Source of the DNA: Flavobacterium ginsengisoli
Lineage (GTDB): Bacteria; Bacteroidota; Bacteroidia; Flavobacteriales; Flavobacteriaceae
Direction of reading: 5' to 3'
DNA length: 64,000 nucleotides
Assembly: GCF_029625315.1 (NCBI RefSeq)
Contig: NZ_CP121110.1
Span: 2,923,001 to 2,987,000 of the forward strand
Position numbers and translations under genes: made by a program. The notes beneath the pieces are model-generated. The model saw only the letters and a list, made by a program, of their open reading frames with translations. It was not told where the DNA came from and did not search any database. This document shows, piece by piece, positions 50,615 through 60,539 of this stretch (its first letter is position 1; each line of letters opens with the position of its first letter).

Positions 50615-52697
50615 TTGCTAATTCCTGTGCTCTGAAAGTTTCGATTTTATCAAAGAAAACAGTTGCTTGCGCAATGTAACCTTTAGCGAAAGCTTCAGAC
50701 GGTTCATTTTTATTGATTTGGTAAACCAAGTCTTTAAAAGTTGAGTTCAATTCTATTTTATTTGTGTCAATAAAAACAGTGTCAAACAAGTCTACGATTC
50801 CTGCGTGGTGATTTGTTTTTTGGTTTTCTGCCAATAACAATGCTTTTGCACCGTTTACAAATCCTGCATATGCATGGTAAATTGCATCTGACCATTTTTT
50901 CTCATCGAAAGATTCCTGAGCCAAAATCAATTTCTCTTTAGCTTCAAACAATAATGTCGCCACTAAATCGATCACAACTCCGGCACATTCTCCAACTCCA
51001 ACTGCTTTTACGTAATTGTCTGCGTTACCCCAATCTACAAAATCAGCTTCTGTTAAATTGGTTACATCTGCGAAAGGTTTTAAGATTTCGTAGAAATATT
51101 TCTCTCCTTTTGTATCATAATAATCAAGGAATTTTTGTCCGCTTCCGTTGGCATCAAAATCATTTAAAATGGTACGCAACGCATCTGGACCTCTACGACT
51201 AGGCACTTTAATTACTTTATCAGCAAAACGTCCAGCGCCATTTCCTAATCTTCCTCCACCCAATAAAACTTGCAAAGCCGGAGCTACTAGTTTTCCTGAG
51301 TTGATAGACATTCCCTGGAATCCAATTGCAGACATATTGTGCTGTCCGCAAGCATTCATACAACCTGAAATTTTAATTTCAATTTCGCGGTTGTTTAAAT
51401 ACTGTGGATATTCAGCACTTAAAACCCTTTCTAATTCTTCTGCAATACCGGTACTACTTGCAATCCCCAAGTTGCAAGTATCTGTACCCGGACATGCCGT
51501 AATATCTCCAACTGAATTATATCCTAATTGAACAAAGTCAAGTTTGGCTAATTCTTGATAAAAGAAAGGAAGATTCTCTTCTTTTATGTGACGTATTACA
51601 ATATTTTGACGCAATGAAAAACGTAATTCATTTGCTCCGTAATTTTTAATTAAAGCGACTAATAATCGTGCTTTATCAGTATAAAAATCTCCTAATAAAA
51701 CTTTGATTCCGATAGCATAATAGCCGTCTTGTTTCTGTTTGATTACATTCGAATTTTTCCACGCTTCATACGCTTTTGTATCTTCGATTGTAACTTGCGG
51801 AACTTCTAATAATGGCTCTGGAATTGGGCCATCAAAAGCAGTTGTATCAATTTCGTATGTTTCAAAAGCGATGGCTTTTTTCTCTTGCTCAACCAAATCA
51901 AGGAAAACATCTCTTCCCATTTCTTTGATTAAGAATTTCATACGCGCTTTCATTCTTTTAGCACGTTCTCCGTATCTGTCGAAAATACGAATGATTCCTT
52001 CTGCTGTTGGAATGATTTCGTTTACCGGAACGAATTCTGAAAGCAATTCGGCGTGTGCTGGCTGAGATCCTAAACCTCCACCAAACATGATTTTGAAACC
52101 TTTTTGTCCGTCTTTAATTTTCGGAATAAATCCTAAATCATGCAAATAACTCAAAGCCGTATCTTCGTCTGAAGAAGAGAACGAAATTTTGAATTTACGT
52201 CCCATTTCCTGACAGATTGGATTTCTTAACAAATATTGAAAAAGTCCATGTGCATAAGGCGAAACATCAAATGGTTCGTTTATGTCAACTCCAGCCAATT
52301 CGCTTCCTGTAATATTTCTAACCGTGTTTCCACAAGCTTCACGAAGCGTGATATCGTCTTTAGCCAAATCTGCCCAAAGTTCTGGTGTTCTGTCCAAACT
52401 CACATAGTGAATCTGGATATCCTGACGCGTTGTAATGTGCAAACGTCCTGTAGAATATTCATCAGAAACTTGTGTGATACGCACTAATTGCTCGCTGGTC
52501 ACTTTACCATAAGGCAATTTGATACGAATCATTTGAACGCCTTCCTGACGTTGACCGTAGATTCCACGCGCTAAACGAAGACTACGAAAACGCTCATCAT
52601 CAATTTTTCCTCCACGGAATAAATGAATCTTTTTTTCTAATTCGATAATCTCCTTCTGAACTACCGGATTTTCTATTTCTGTTCTAAAACTTTCCAT
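50607..52697 (-). CDS. Siroheme sulfite reductase fused to a C-terminal HEPN-like domain
   Basis: 696 residues. Residues about 1-560 are the siroheme/4Fe-4S sulfite (or nitrite) reductase: GQRQEGVQMIRIKLPYG, TTRQDIQIHYV, and the cluster ligands C-x5-C (CPGTDTC) and C-x3-C (CMNAC). Residues about 580-690 match a HEPN fold (SFDEKKWSDAIYHAYAGFVN, ALLLAENQ, NHHAGIVDLFDTVFI). No R-x4-6-H RNase motif is seen, so it probably acts in assembly or nucleotide/protein binding instead of RNA cleavage. In a CysHDN operon sulfite is the likely substrate. The frame is intact. Confidence 0.88.
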   Translation of the reverse strand: MESFRTEIENPVVQKEIIELEKKIHLFRGGKIDDERFRSLRLARGIYGQRQEGVQMIRIKLPYGKVTSEQLVRITQVSDEYSTGRLHITTRQDIQIHYVSLDRTPELWADLAKDDITLREACGNTVRNITGSELAGVDINEPFDVSPYAHGLFQYLLRNPICQEMGRKFKISFSSSDEDTALSYLHDLGFIPKIKDGQKGFKIMFGGGLGSQPAHAELLSEFVPVNEIIPTAEGIIRIFDRYGERAKRMKARMKFLIKEMGRDVFLDLVEQEKKAIAFETYEIDTTAFDGPIPEPLLEVPQVTIEDTKAYEAWKNSNVIKQKQDGYYAIGIKVLLGDFYTDKARLLVALIKNYGANELRFSLRQNIVIRHIKEENLPFFYQELAKLDFVQLGYNSVGDITACPGTDTCNLGIASSTGIAEELERVLSAEYPQYLNNREIEIKISGCMNACGQHNMSAIGFQGMSINSGKLVAPALQVLLGGGRLGNGAGRFADKVIKVPSRRGPDALRTILNDFDANGSGQKFLDYYDTKGEKYFYEILKPFADVTNLTEADFVDWGNADNYVKAVGVGECAGVVIDLVATLLFEAKEKLILAQESFDEKKWSDAIYHAYAGFVNGAKALLLAENQKTNHHAGIVDLFDTVFIDTNKIELNSTFKDLVYQINKNEPSEAFAKGYIAQATVFFDKIETFRAQELANA

Positions 52698-52706
52698 TTC
52701 TCTTTA

Positions 52707-52780
52707 GTTGTTGGTTGTCAGTTGCTGGTTGTTGGTTTGCTGGCAGATAACTATCAACCAAAAACCATCAACTATCAACT
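52707..52780. repeat. Heptamer repeat with inverted half between cysN and sulfite reductase
   Basis: Units GGTTGTT, GGTTGTC, AGTTGCT, GGTTGTT run into their reverse complements (CAACTATCAACCAA). The region is a hairpin of 7-nt words, with no coding signal. Confidence 0.6.
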
Positions 52781-54021
52781 AGCGAATGAATCCTACTCCT
52801 GCTGTTGTGTTTGTTGCTGTATCAATTAAGATGAAAGCTCCGTTTGATTTGTTTTCGTTGTATGAATCAAAATATAACGGTTTGCTTAATTTGATCGTTA
52901 CTTCTCCAATTTCGTTAATTGCCAATTGAGAAGCTTCTGTTGTTCCTGAGTAATCTGTTGCAATTGTATTTTTAATGCTTTCTACTTTTGCTAAAACTCT
53001 ATTTGTATTGTGTTGCACCAAATATTTAGTTCCCGAACCAGTTTTTTACTGTCCATCCAGCAAACTGTTGTGGTAATATCTTTTTCAATTTTTGGAAGCT
53101 CGTCTGATTTTACAATCATATCGCCTCTTGTTACATTGATGTCATTTTCTAATTCGATTGTAATTGAAGAACCTGCAACAGCTTCGTCAAATGTTTTATC
53201 GAAAAAGTGAATTTTAGATACTTTTGACTCTGTTAAAGAAGGAAGAACTGTTACAGCATCTCCAACTTTAATGGAGTTTCCGTATAATTTTCCTGCGTAA
53301 CCTCTAAAATCGTGGTATTCTTCCGTTTTTGGACGAATCACGGTTTGAACCGAAAAACGTGCTTTTCCTGCTTCAAAAACATCCGAAGCATGTAATCCTT
53401 CCAAATGTTCCAATACCGTTTGACCATCATACCAAGGCATGTTTTCAGATTTATCAACAACGTTTCCACCGTTGATTGCGCTTAACGGAATATAACTTAC
53501 GTTTTGCTCTTTGAAAGTACTTTTTGCATTTAATGCTTGGAAATCAGCTTTGATTTTATTGAAAACTTCTTCTGAATAATCAACTAAATCCATTTTGTTT
53601 ATCGCTACGATTACCTCTTTTACTCTCAATAAATTATTGATAAAAAAGTGACGGTAAGTCTGCTCGATAACTCCTTTTCTGGCATCAATTAAAATGATAG
53701 AAACCTGAGAAGTCGAAGCCCCTGTAACCATGTTTCTTGTATATTCTACGTGACCCGGGTATCGGCAATAATGTAACTTTTCTTTGCAGTCGAAAAATAA
53801 ATATGCGCAACATCAATCGTAATTCCTTGCTCTCTTTCTGCCACTAAACCATCAGTTGCTAAAGAAAAATCAAGGTAATCGTATCCTTTTTGTTTACTGC
53901 TTTTTTCGATTGCTTCTATCTTATCAGTCGTCAATGATTTTGTATCGTACAATAATCTCCCGATCAAAGTACTTTTTCCGTCATCTACACTTCCTGCTGT
54001 TGCTATTTTTAAAACGTCCAT
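52779..54021 (-). CDS. cysN: Sulfate adenylyltransferase subunit 1 (frameshifted twice)
   Basis: About 415 residues when repaired. GTPase subunit of ATP sulfurylase with G1 [14 protein letters not shown]2/G3 GITIDVAH and [14 protein letters not shown]4 INKMD. Domains II and III follow. At 53754-53757 a C4 run is one short, hiding the DTPGH motif; near 53033-53050 another base is missing before [17 protein letters not shown]. Both GTPase loops are otherwise canonical. It partners CysD upstream, activating sulfate to APS. No CysC kinase is fused or nearby. Confidence 0.93.
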
Positions 54022-54182
54022 TCTGTAATATTTTGTTTCAGGTTTAATTTTTTTGTTTCAGGTTTCAAGTTTCAAGTTGCTTGCCTTTGAACTAAAATTT
54101 AAATCTGTATGTTTTTGTTTTCTTGATTTTTACTTCTAAAGTTCCGTCCCGAATTGCATTAACAATTCATAATTAACAATTA
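54022..54182. repeat. Heptamer repeat between cysD and cysN
   Basis: Four to five units of GTTTCAG/GTTTCAA at 54034-54082. The remainder is AT-rich, with no gene. Confidence 0.6.
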
Positions 54183-55083
54183 TTAAAAGTACCCTTGTTG
54201 TTTTCTCTTTTCCATTGCGACTTCAGAACGTTTGTCATCGATTCTGGCTCCTCTTTCAGAAATCGTTGATGATCTGATCTCTCCAACTACTTCTTCAATT
54301 GTTGCTCGCGTAAGATTCAACTGCTGCCGTACAGCTCATATCTCCAACGGTTCTGAAGCGAACAATTCTTTCTTCGATTTGTTCGTCTTCTTCTTGGTAC
54401 ACAAAAGGAGAATGCGACCAGATTAAACCGTCTCTCAAAAAAACTTTTCTTTTATGTGAGAAATAGATTGACGGAATCTCGATTTTTTCTTTCTCGATAT
54501 AACTCCAAACATCTAATTCTGTCCAGTTTGAAATTGGGAAAACACGAACGTTTTGTCCATTTTCTATTTTTCCATTTAAAATATCAAACAATTCAGGTCT
54601 CTGATTTTTTTCGTCCCATTGTCCAAAATCATCACGAACAGAGAAAATACGTTCTTTCGCTCTTGCTTTTTCTTCGTCACGACGCGCACCACCAATACAA
54701 GCATCAAACTTAAATTCTTCAATTGCATCCAAAAGTGTTGTAGTCTGCAAGCTGTTTCTACTAGAATATTTCCCTGTTTCTTCAACCACTTTTCCTTCAT
54801 CAATAGCATCCTGAACATTACGAACGATCAACTCTAAACCTAATTCTTCTACCAATTTATCTCTGAAAGCAATGGTTTCAGGGAAATTATGTCCTGTATC
54901 AACGTGTAATAGAGGAAACGGAATCTTAGCAGGGAAAAATGCCTTTTGCGCTAAACGCACCAAGGTAATAGAATCTTTTCCTCCTGAGAAAAGTAAAACC
55001 GGTTTGTCAAACTGTGAAATTACTTCTCTGAAAATGTATATCGCTTCACTCTCTAAAGCGTTTGTTTTTAATACTGAACTCAT
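54183..55083 (-). CDS. cysD: Sulfate adenylyltransferase subunit 2 (frameshifted)
   Basis: About 300 residues when repaired. The PAPS-reductase-like fold is seen from LLFSGGKDSITLVRLAQKAF (PP-loop), LLHVDTGHNFPET and GGARRDEEKARAKERIFS. It catalyses the adenylyl transfer of ATP sulfurylase. At 54303-54309 one base is gained between Ala codons (ESYAATIEEVVGEIRSS expected), hiding the end KRKQQGYF at 54183. The nearby pair TAAV of the same gene is intact, so the error is not at every such site. It lies upstream of cysN with repeat DNA between. Confidence 0.93.
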
Positions 55084-55107
55084 TGTTTTTTTGTTTGATA
55101 TTTTTTA

Positions 55108-55319
55108 GTTTCAAGTTTTAGGTTTCAGGTTGCCTGATCTAAAAATCTCCACTCTTTATTCTATTTTCTTTATTCTCTCTTCAACGGATAAAATCTATTT
55201 ATTTTACCACATCTTCCCGGATTAAAATCCGGCGCTACAATATGAATCGCTCCTTCGGAACTTTAAATCTAAATTCTCTATTTTCTTGCTTCTTGTATCT
55301 TGTTTCTAAAAATCTAGAC
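55108..55319. repeat. Heptamer repeat between cysH and cysD
   Basis: GTTTCAA/GTTTCAG units at 55108-55133. The remaining 180 bp contains AT-rich DNA, with no gene that I can support. Confidence 0.5.
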
Positions 55320-56030
55320 TTACTCTTTCTTAGCACTATGAAGTCCACACTCTTTATGGCTTGATTCCCACCACCATCTTCCGGCTCTGATATCTTCTCC
55401 AGGGAAAATTGCTCTTGTACAAGGTGCACATCCAATACTTACGAAACCTTGTTTGTGCAATGCATTTTGAGGAACATTGTTTTCTGACAGATACGTTTCA
55501 ACTTCTTCCAAAGTCCATTTTAATAACGGATTGAATTTGATGATTTCGAAGTTTCCGTCGTATTCAAACAAGTTTAAATCTTGTCTGTTTTCTGATTGTT
55601 CTGCTCTTAAACCTGTAATCCAAACTGAATTTCCTGCTAAAGCTTTTTTTAACGGAACCACTTTTCGAATAAAACAGCATTCTTTTCTGTTTTCAACTGA
55701 ATCGTAAAAGCTGTTTGGCCCTTTTGTCTTCAGAAGATTTTCTACTGAAGTCTGCTTCTGGAAAAAAACTTCAATTGGTCTTTTATATTTTTTTAATGTT
55801 TTATGAAAAACATCGTAAGTTTCCTGAAATAACCTTCCTGTATCTAAAGTAAAAACCGTAATATCAGTATTGCTTTTTGCAATGAAATCAGTAATTACCT
55901 GGTCTTCCTGACCGAAAGATGTGGAAAAAATTACTTTTCCTGGAAATTCTTTTGCTAAAAAAACTAAGGTTTCGTCAAGCGAAAGGTCTTTAGTTTTCTC
56001 TAATAATTCTTGTACAATAATCGCACTCAT
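55320..56030 (-). CDS. cysH: Adenylyl-sulfate/phosphoadenylyl-sulfate reductase
   Basis: 236 residues. Substrate loop FSTSFGQEDQVITDF, TLDTGRLFQETYDV, and GLRAEQSENRQDLN. Conserved cysteines in ENRKECCFIRK and FVSIGCAPCTRA, plus KECGLH near the end, mark the iron-sulfur type that reduces APS rather than PAPS. This agrees with the absence of a CysC kinase. It is preceded by a TauE/SafE exporter and followed by cysD. The frame is intact. Confidence 0.92.
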   Translation of the reverse strand: MSAIIVQELLEKTKDLSLDETLVFLAKEFPGKVIFSTSFGQEDQVITDFIAKSNTDITVFTLDTGRLFQETYDVFHKTLKKYKRPIEVFFQKQTSVENLLKTKGPNSFYDSVENRKECCFIRKVVPLKKALAGNSVWITGLRAEQSENRQDLNLFEYDGNFEIIKFNPLLKWTLEEVETYLSENNVPQNALHKQGFVSIGCAPCTRAIFPGEDIRAGRWWWESSHKECGLHSAKKE

Positions 56031-56057
56031 AATTCTTTTCCTTTCTAAAACTATCTT

Positions 56058-56960
56058 TTACAATAATTTAGATAATGTTTTTAAACTCAATAATATAATC
56101 AGAATTCCAACTGCAACCATCATTGGTTTTCTTTTGATTTTATTTACCAAATAAGTCGCTATTGGTGCTGAAATAACTCCTCCTAAAATCAATCCGATAA
56201 TGATCTGCCAGCCGTGAATTCCTCCAAAAAGCATGAAAGTAATTCCGCTAGCAAACGAAATTGCAAACTCAGTCGCATTTACTGACCCGATAGTATATTT
56301 CGGGTTTCTTCCTCTTCCTAATAATGTTGAAGTTACAATTGGCCCCCAGCCTCCTCCTCCAACAGAATCCATAAAACCTCCAAACACTGCTAAAACTCCC
56401 AGTTTCTTAGTTTTCTTTTTTACAACACTTTTTCTAAGAGCCTTTCTGATAATTACAACTGCCAGAATAATCATGTAAACCGCAATAAATGGCTTAATAA
56501 TATCTCCGTCAATAACATCTGATAATAAATAAGCCCCTGTGATCGATCCTAAAACTCCTGGAATCAATAGATGCTTTACCAGTTTTTTATTGATGTTTCC
56601 AAAGCGGTGGTGCGAAAGCGCCGATGCTCCAGTTGTAAACATCTCTGAAACGTGAACTGCCGTACTGCTCAAAACTGGCGAAACTCCATAAGCCAATAAA
56701 AATGACGTAGAAGTTGCTCCATATCCCATTCCTAAAGCGCCATCTACTAATTGTGCAAAAACACCAATTAAGAAAAACACTAAAAGATTTTCATCAAATC
56801 CCTGAACGAAACCATCCCATGAAAATTCAGCGTGATGATTATAAATTAATGTAACTGCTAAACCTAACAACAAAATAACAGGTATTACGACCCACAATTT
56901 TTCCTTTAATAAAGAATCAGACTTTACTATAGTGTTTTCTAACTTAAGTTCATTTTCCAT
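56058..56960 (-). CDS. TauE/SafE-family sulfite or anion exporter, first of operon
   Basis: 300 residues with about eight hydrophobic segments: VVIPVILLLGLAVTLIY, GVFAQLVDGALGMGYG, KHLLIPGVLGSITGAYLLS, IIGLILGGVISAPIATYLV. The repeated glycine motifs (GALGMGYGATSTSFLL and SVGGGGWGPIVTSTLLG) are the TauE signature. As the first gene after the sulfur promoter, it may import sulfate-related anions or release surplus sulfite. Direction and substrate are unproved. The frame is intact. A distant paralogue lies on the opposite strand at 57273. Confidence 0.88.
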   Translation of the reverse strand: MENELKLENTIVKSDSLLKEKLWVVIPVILLLGLAVTLIYNHHAEFSWDGFVQGFDENLLVFFLIGVFAQLVDGALGMGYGATSTSFLLAYGVSPVLSSTAVHVSEMFTTGASALSHHRFGNINKKLVKHLLIPGVLGSITGAYLLSDVIDGDIIKPFIAVYMIILAVVIIRKALRKSVVKKKTKKLGVLAVFGGFMDSVGGGGWGPIVTSTLLGRGRNPKYTIGSVNATEFAISFASGITFMLFGGIHGWQIIIGLILGGVISAPIATYLVNKIKRKPMMVAVGILIILLSLKTLSKLL

Positions 56961-57024
56961 ATTTCTAAGAATGTTTTTTTATTCTCAAAAATCCATTACC
57001 CTATCGGCTTAGTAGATTACTTTG

Positions 57025-57055
57025 CAAAAGTACTATATATTTCGAAATATCAAAA
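57025..57055 (-). promoter_or_regulatory. Promoter of the sulfur operon with a palindromic operator in its spacer
   Basis: On the - strand -33 TTTTG (57051-57055) and -7 TACTTTTG (57025-57032), separated by 18 bp. The spacer contains the perfect 14-bp palindrome ATATTTCGAAATAT (57037-57050). The site is where a dimeric repressor would block polymerase. The neighbouring Rrf2 regulator is the best candidate, but this is inference. Confidence 0.75.
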
Positions 57056-57272
57056 CAATATATTTACTTTTTTACATCAGCTATCATCTTATAAACCAAG
57101 ATAAAAGACATTTAAAAAAGAATTAGTGATTATTTTAACAAATTAAATGTTGCGACTTATTATTTTAACAACACATTCAAATTTTGTGATTCACAAAAAT
57201 ACACATTTAATCTCTACAAAATCTATAGGATAATTATAAAATTGTTTTTACTTTAGCGGCAAATATTTTTTC
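57056..57272. other. Divergent intergenic region between the two TauE genes
   Basis: AT-rich control region without genes. On the + strand the only -7-like box is TACTTTAG near 57249, with no good -33; I do not call it a promoter. Confidence 0.5.
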
Positions 57273-58056
57273 ATGGATTTTCAGATTGGTCTCGTAATAG
57301 CAGGTTTAGTAGTTGGTTTTATTGTTGGGTTAACAGGTGTTGGAGGAGGTTCTCTTATGACTCCTATTTTATTGTATTTTGGAATTCCGCCAACAAAAGC
57401 AGTTGGAACAGACTTGCTTTATGCTCGCTTTCACAAAAGCCGGAGGAATATTTGTACACAACAAAAAAGGAAACATCAACTGGAAAATTACAGGCTGGCT
57501 GACTTTAGGAAGTGTCCCTGCAACTTTAATTACATTATGGGTTTTAAACAGCATTAAAACGGATATCGAAACTATCAATAACGTTATTAAACACAGTTTA
57601 GGCTGGGCTTTATTGTTTACTTCGGTAGCTATTATATTCAAAAAGAAGCTTTTAGTCTTCTCTCAAAGACATGCTGGAGATAAATTTCACAACGAAAGCA
57701 CAACTCAAAATATGCTTACTATAGGAATTGGAGTTTTATTAGGAGCAACCGTAACTTTAACTTCTATCGGCGCTGGGGCATTAGGAACAGTGACTTTATT
57801 TTTCCTTTATCCATTATTGCCAACGCCACGTTTAGTCGGAACTGAAATTGCACACGCTGTTCCCTTAACTTTAGTTGCTGGTCTTGGGCACGCTTCTATG
57901 GGAAATTTAGATTTAGGCTTACTTGGTCAATTATTAATGGGATCACTTCCTGGAATATACATGGGAAGTATGCTAAGCGGAAAAGTTCCAGATCAATTTC
58001 TTAGAAATGCAATTGCTGTAATGCTTTTTATGGCTGGATATAAATTGATATTTTAA
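57273..58056 (+). CDS. TauE/SafE-family membrane protein, second copy (frameshifted)
   Basis: About 260 residues when repaired. The first half holds VIAGLVVGFIVGLTGVGGGSL, a classic TauE repeat, then a second repeat LGATVTLTSIGAGALGTVTL. The frame breaks at 57423-57429: LYAAFTKAGGIFVHNKKG is expected, but one C separates the Ala codons. It is divergent from the sulfur operon and lies beside the Rrf2 gene. Its substrate is unknown; it may export sulfite or related anions. Confidence 0.88.
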
Positions 58057-58070
58057 TATAAACAGAAATA

Positions 58071-58105
58071 AAAAAGACCATTTCTAATTGAAATGGTCTT
58101 TTTTA
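58071..58105. terminator. Bidirectional terminator between TauE copy 2 and the Rrf2 gene
   Basis: AAAAAAGACCATTTC/GAAATGGTCTTTTTT hairpin between convergent genes. Confidence 0.9.
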
Positions 58106-58123
58106 TTGGTTTAAAGCAAATTT

Positions 58124-58534
58124 CTAAAACGCAATATCTGCTAAAGAATTACTTTCTAATATTTTAAGCGTATTATCACGAACTTCTGTCATTAAACGTC
58201 TTGCGGCACAGGTAGTTTCATCATCGCAGTCATCACATCTTTCGTAGAAATTATGGCTCGCACAAGGCAGTAAAGCGATTGGCCCTTCTAGAATTCGATA
58301 GACTTTTGCCATGCTAATATCTTTTGGGTCTTTGATTAAATAATAACCTCCACCTTTTCCTTTTTTAGCACCAAGAAAACCTGAATTTCTTAGCAACAAC
58401 AAAATACTTTCTAGAAATTTAATTGAAATATGTTCACTTTTCGCAATTTCAGCTATTTGTACTGGCTCATTGTTTTCGCGTCTGGCTAAATAAGTTAAAG
58501 CTTTAATTCCGTATTTTGTTTTCTTTGAAAGCAC
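58124..58534 (-). CDS. Rrf2-family transcriptional regulator
   Basis: 136 residues. Winged helix N-terminus: MLSKKTKYGIKALTYLARRE, then IAEIAKSEHISIKFLESILL. The Cys set in LPCASHNFYERCDDC and TTCAARR is the ligand loop of iron-sulfur or sulfur-responsive Rrf2 proteins (IscR and CymR type). Its place beside the sulfur operon promoter, which holds a dimer-like palindrome, makes it the likely regulator of sulfate assimilation. The frame is intact including an Ala-Ala pair. Confidence 0.9.
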   Translation of the reverse strand: MLSKKTKYGIKALTYLARRENNEPVQIAEIAKSEHISIKFLESILLLLRNSGFLGAKKGKGGGYYLIKDPKDISMAKVYRILEGPIALLPCASHNFYERCDDCDDETTCAARRLMTEVRDNTLKILESNSLADIAF

Positions 58535-58755
58535 TAATGTAAAATTTTGATTGCAGAATTTAATTTCAAATCATACTCTTGCAAATTATTGAATAACAAA
58601 AGTATGCTTTTTGTTTGAACTATCACAAAGAATAAAGTTAAATTCTACTAAATCTATCAGATTACTTCTTTTTTTAATATCCATAAAAATCCAATAGAGT
58701 CACGTTCTAATAATTTAATTTTATCAAGTTACAACAAAAAAATATGAGAATGAAT
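58535..58755. other. Upstream region of the Rrf2 gene
   Basis: AT-rich, no gene. The palindrome ATATTTCGAAATAT is not repeated here, so self-regulation through it is not indicated. Confidence 0.4.
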
Positions 58756-59268
58756 TTATACAAAATTATTACAAATCGGAGAGGCATTACTTTTCTCTTC
58801 ATATAAATTATGATTTTGGTTTTCAAAAATTTGACTTTCCATTTTTAGTCTCATAAACCATTCCTGATCAGGCTTATTCATGTCTTTATCACCATAATAA
58901 AGTTTGACTTTACAACTAGGAATTCCAGTTTCAAAACGCAATCTTGTCGAAGAGACAGCAACTAATTGTGTCGCCTTTAATCCTTTTAGAGAAGCTTTCC
59001 ATGCAATTGTTCCCCCAATGCTAAAACCCAAAACAGCCACTTCTTCTTTTTCAAAATCTAATAAACAATTTACTGCTTTTTCAATTCCGCCATTCAAAAA
59101 TTGATTATGGATTTCCTTTTCCTCACTTGAAGAATCAATCTGAGCTAATTTTAAAACATCATAATACTGAACATCAAATTTAAGCTCTAAAATTTCGATA
59201 TAATTCTGAATCCATTCAGGATTGTCTCCAAACAAATCTGACAGCAAAAGCAATCTTGGTTTTTTCAT
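58756..59268 (-). CDS. Alpha/beta hydrolase fold protein
   Basis: 170 residues from ATG (MKKPRLLLLSDLFG). The nucleophile elbow GFSIGG is followed by a short cap and YYGDKDMNKPDQEW, and a C-terminal His in NQNHNLYEE. It is shorter than typical hydrolases (about 220-280) but has the nucleophile, acid and histidine elements in order. The substrate is unknown. It lies downstream of metZ with a terminator between, so it is a separate transcript. Confidence 0.75.
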   Translation of the reverse strand: MKKPRLLLLSDLFGDNPEWIQNYIEILELKFDVQYYDVLKLAQIDSSSEEKEIHNQFLNGGIEKAVNCLLDFEKEEVAVLGFSIGGTIAWKASLKGLKATQLVAVSSTRLRFETGIPSCKVKLYYGDKDMNKPDQEWFMRLKMESQIFENQNHNLYEEKSNASPICNNFV

Positions 59269-59314
59269 ATATTGCAAAACTAAATTAAGAAAAGTGGTTC
59301 ATTCAATAACAAAG

Positions 59315-59345
59315 AAAGGGCTATTTCAAAAAAAAATAGCCCTTC
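59315..59345 (-). terminator. Terminator of metZ
   Basis: AAGGGCTATTT/AAATAGCCCTT around a poly-A loop, immediately after metZ. Confidence 0.85.
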
Positions 59346-59365
59346 AAAAGTATTATATTTTATGT

Positions 59366-60539
59366 TTAAGCCAACGCTTGTTTTAAATCTGCAATCACAT
59401 CTTCAACAGTTTCTAAACCAACAGAAACACGAACAAGACCTTGTGTGATTCCAACTGCTAATTGATCTTCTTCAGATAATTTGCTGTGTGTTGTAGAAGC
59501 TGGATGCGTTACAATTGTTCTTGTATCTCCAATATTTGCAGATAATGAGCAAAGTTGAATTGAATTCAAGAATTTTCTTCCTGCTTCGATTCCGCCTTTA
59601 ATTTCAAATGCAATAATGTTTCCACCAGCTTTCATTTGCTTTTTAGCAATTTCATACTGTGGATGCGATTTCAAGAACGGGTATTTTACGCTGTTTACAT
59701 TTGGATGGCTTTCTAAAAATTCAGCCACTTTTAATGCATTTTCGCAATGTCTGTCTACACGAACCGCTAAAGTTTCTAAACTTTTTGACAGAACCCAAGC
59801 ATTAAATGGTGATAAAGCTGGCCCTGTATTTCTAGAAAACAAATAAATCTGTCTGATTAATTCTGCGTCTCCAACTGTTACTCCTCCTAAAACACGACCT
59901 TGTCCGTCAATTAATTTAGTTGCTGAGTGAATTACTAAATGTGCTCCAAATTTAATTGGCTGTTGCAAATAAGGTGTTGCGAAACAGTTGTCGATAATTA
60001 AAATCAAGTTGTGTTTTTTAGCAATATTTCCTAACAATTCTAAATCAATTACATCAACTCCAGGGTTTGTTGGAGATTCGGCGTATAATATTTTGGTATT
60101 TGGCTTAATGAAGCTTTCGATTGTTTCCGGCTTATTAATTTCGAAATAAGAAGTTTCGATATTCCATTTTGGAAAATAAGTCATAAACAACGCGTGAGTC
60201 GAACCGAAAACACTGCTTGCAGAAACAATATGATCTCCAGAATTTAATAATGCTCGCAAAAGTAGAATATACTGCTGCCATTCCTGTTGCGAAAGCATAA
60301 CCTGAATCGGCACCTTCCATTTTGCAGATCTTGTCTACAAATTCTGATGTGTTTGGATTGCTGAAACGGCTATAAATATTTCTTTCTTTTTCTTCTGTGA
60401 AAGAAGCTCTCATATCTTCAGCATCTTCAAAAACGAAGCTTGATGAAAGGTACAAAGGCACCGAATGTTCTAAATATTGAGATCTTTCTAATTGTGTTCT
60501 GATGGCTTGTGTTTCAAAACCAAATTCTTCTGTATTCAT
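59366..60539 (-). CDS. metZ: O-acyl/O-succinylhomoserine sulfhydrylase or cystathionine gamma-synthase (frameshifted)
   Basis: About 391 residues when repaired. PLP trans-sulfuration enzyme: YSRFSNPNTSEFVDKICKME, FATGMAAVYSTFA, ESPTNPGVDVIDLELLG, the Schiff-base Lys in VIHSATKLIDGQGRVLGG, and THPASTTHSKLSEEDQLAVG. At 60251-60257 one base is gained between Ala codons (TFAALLNSGDHIVS expected). With MetX and sulfide from the cys block it probably forms homocysteine directly from O-acetylhomoserine. Direct sulfhydrylation vs cystathionine cannot be decided from sequence alone. Confidence 0.9.

Noticed and set aside
50607..52697. HEPN part as an RNase toxin
   Set aside because: The R-x4-6-H active motif is not visible and no antitoxin-like partner is adjacent.
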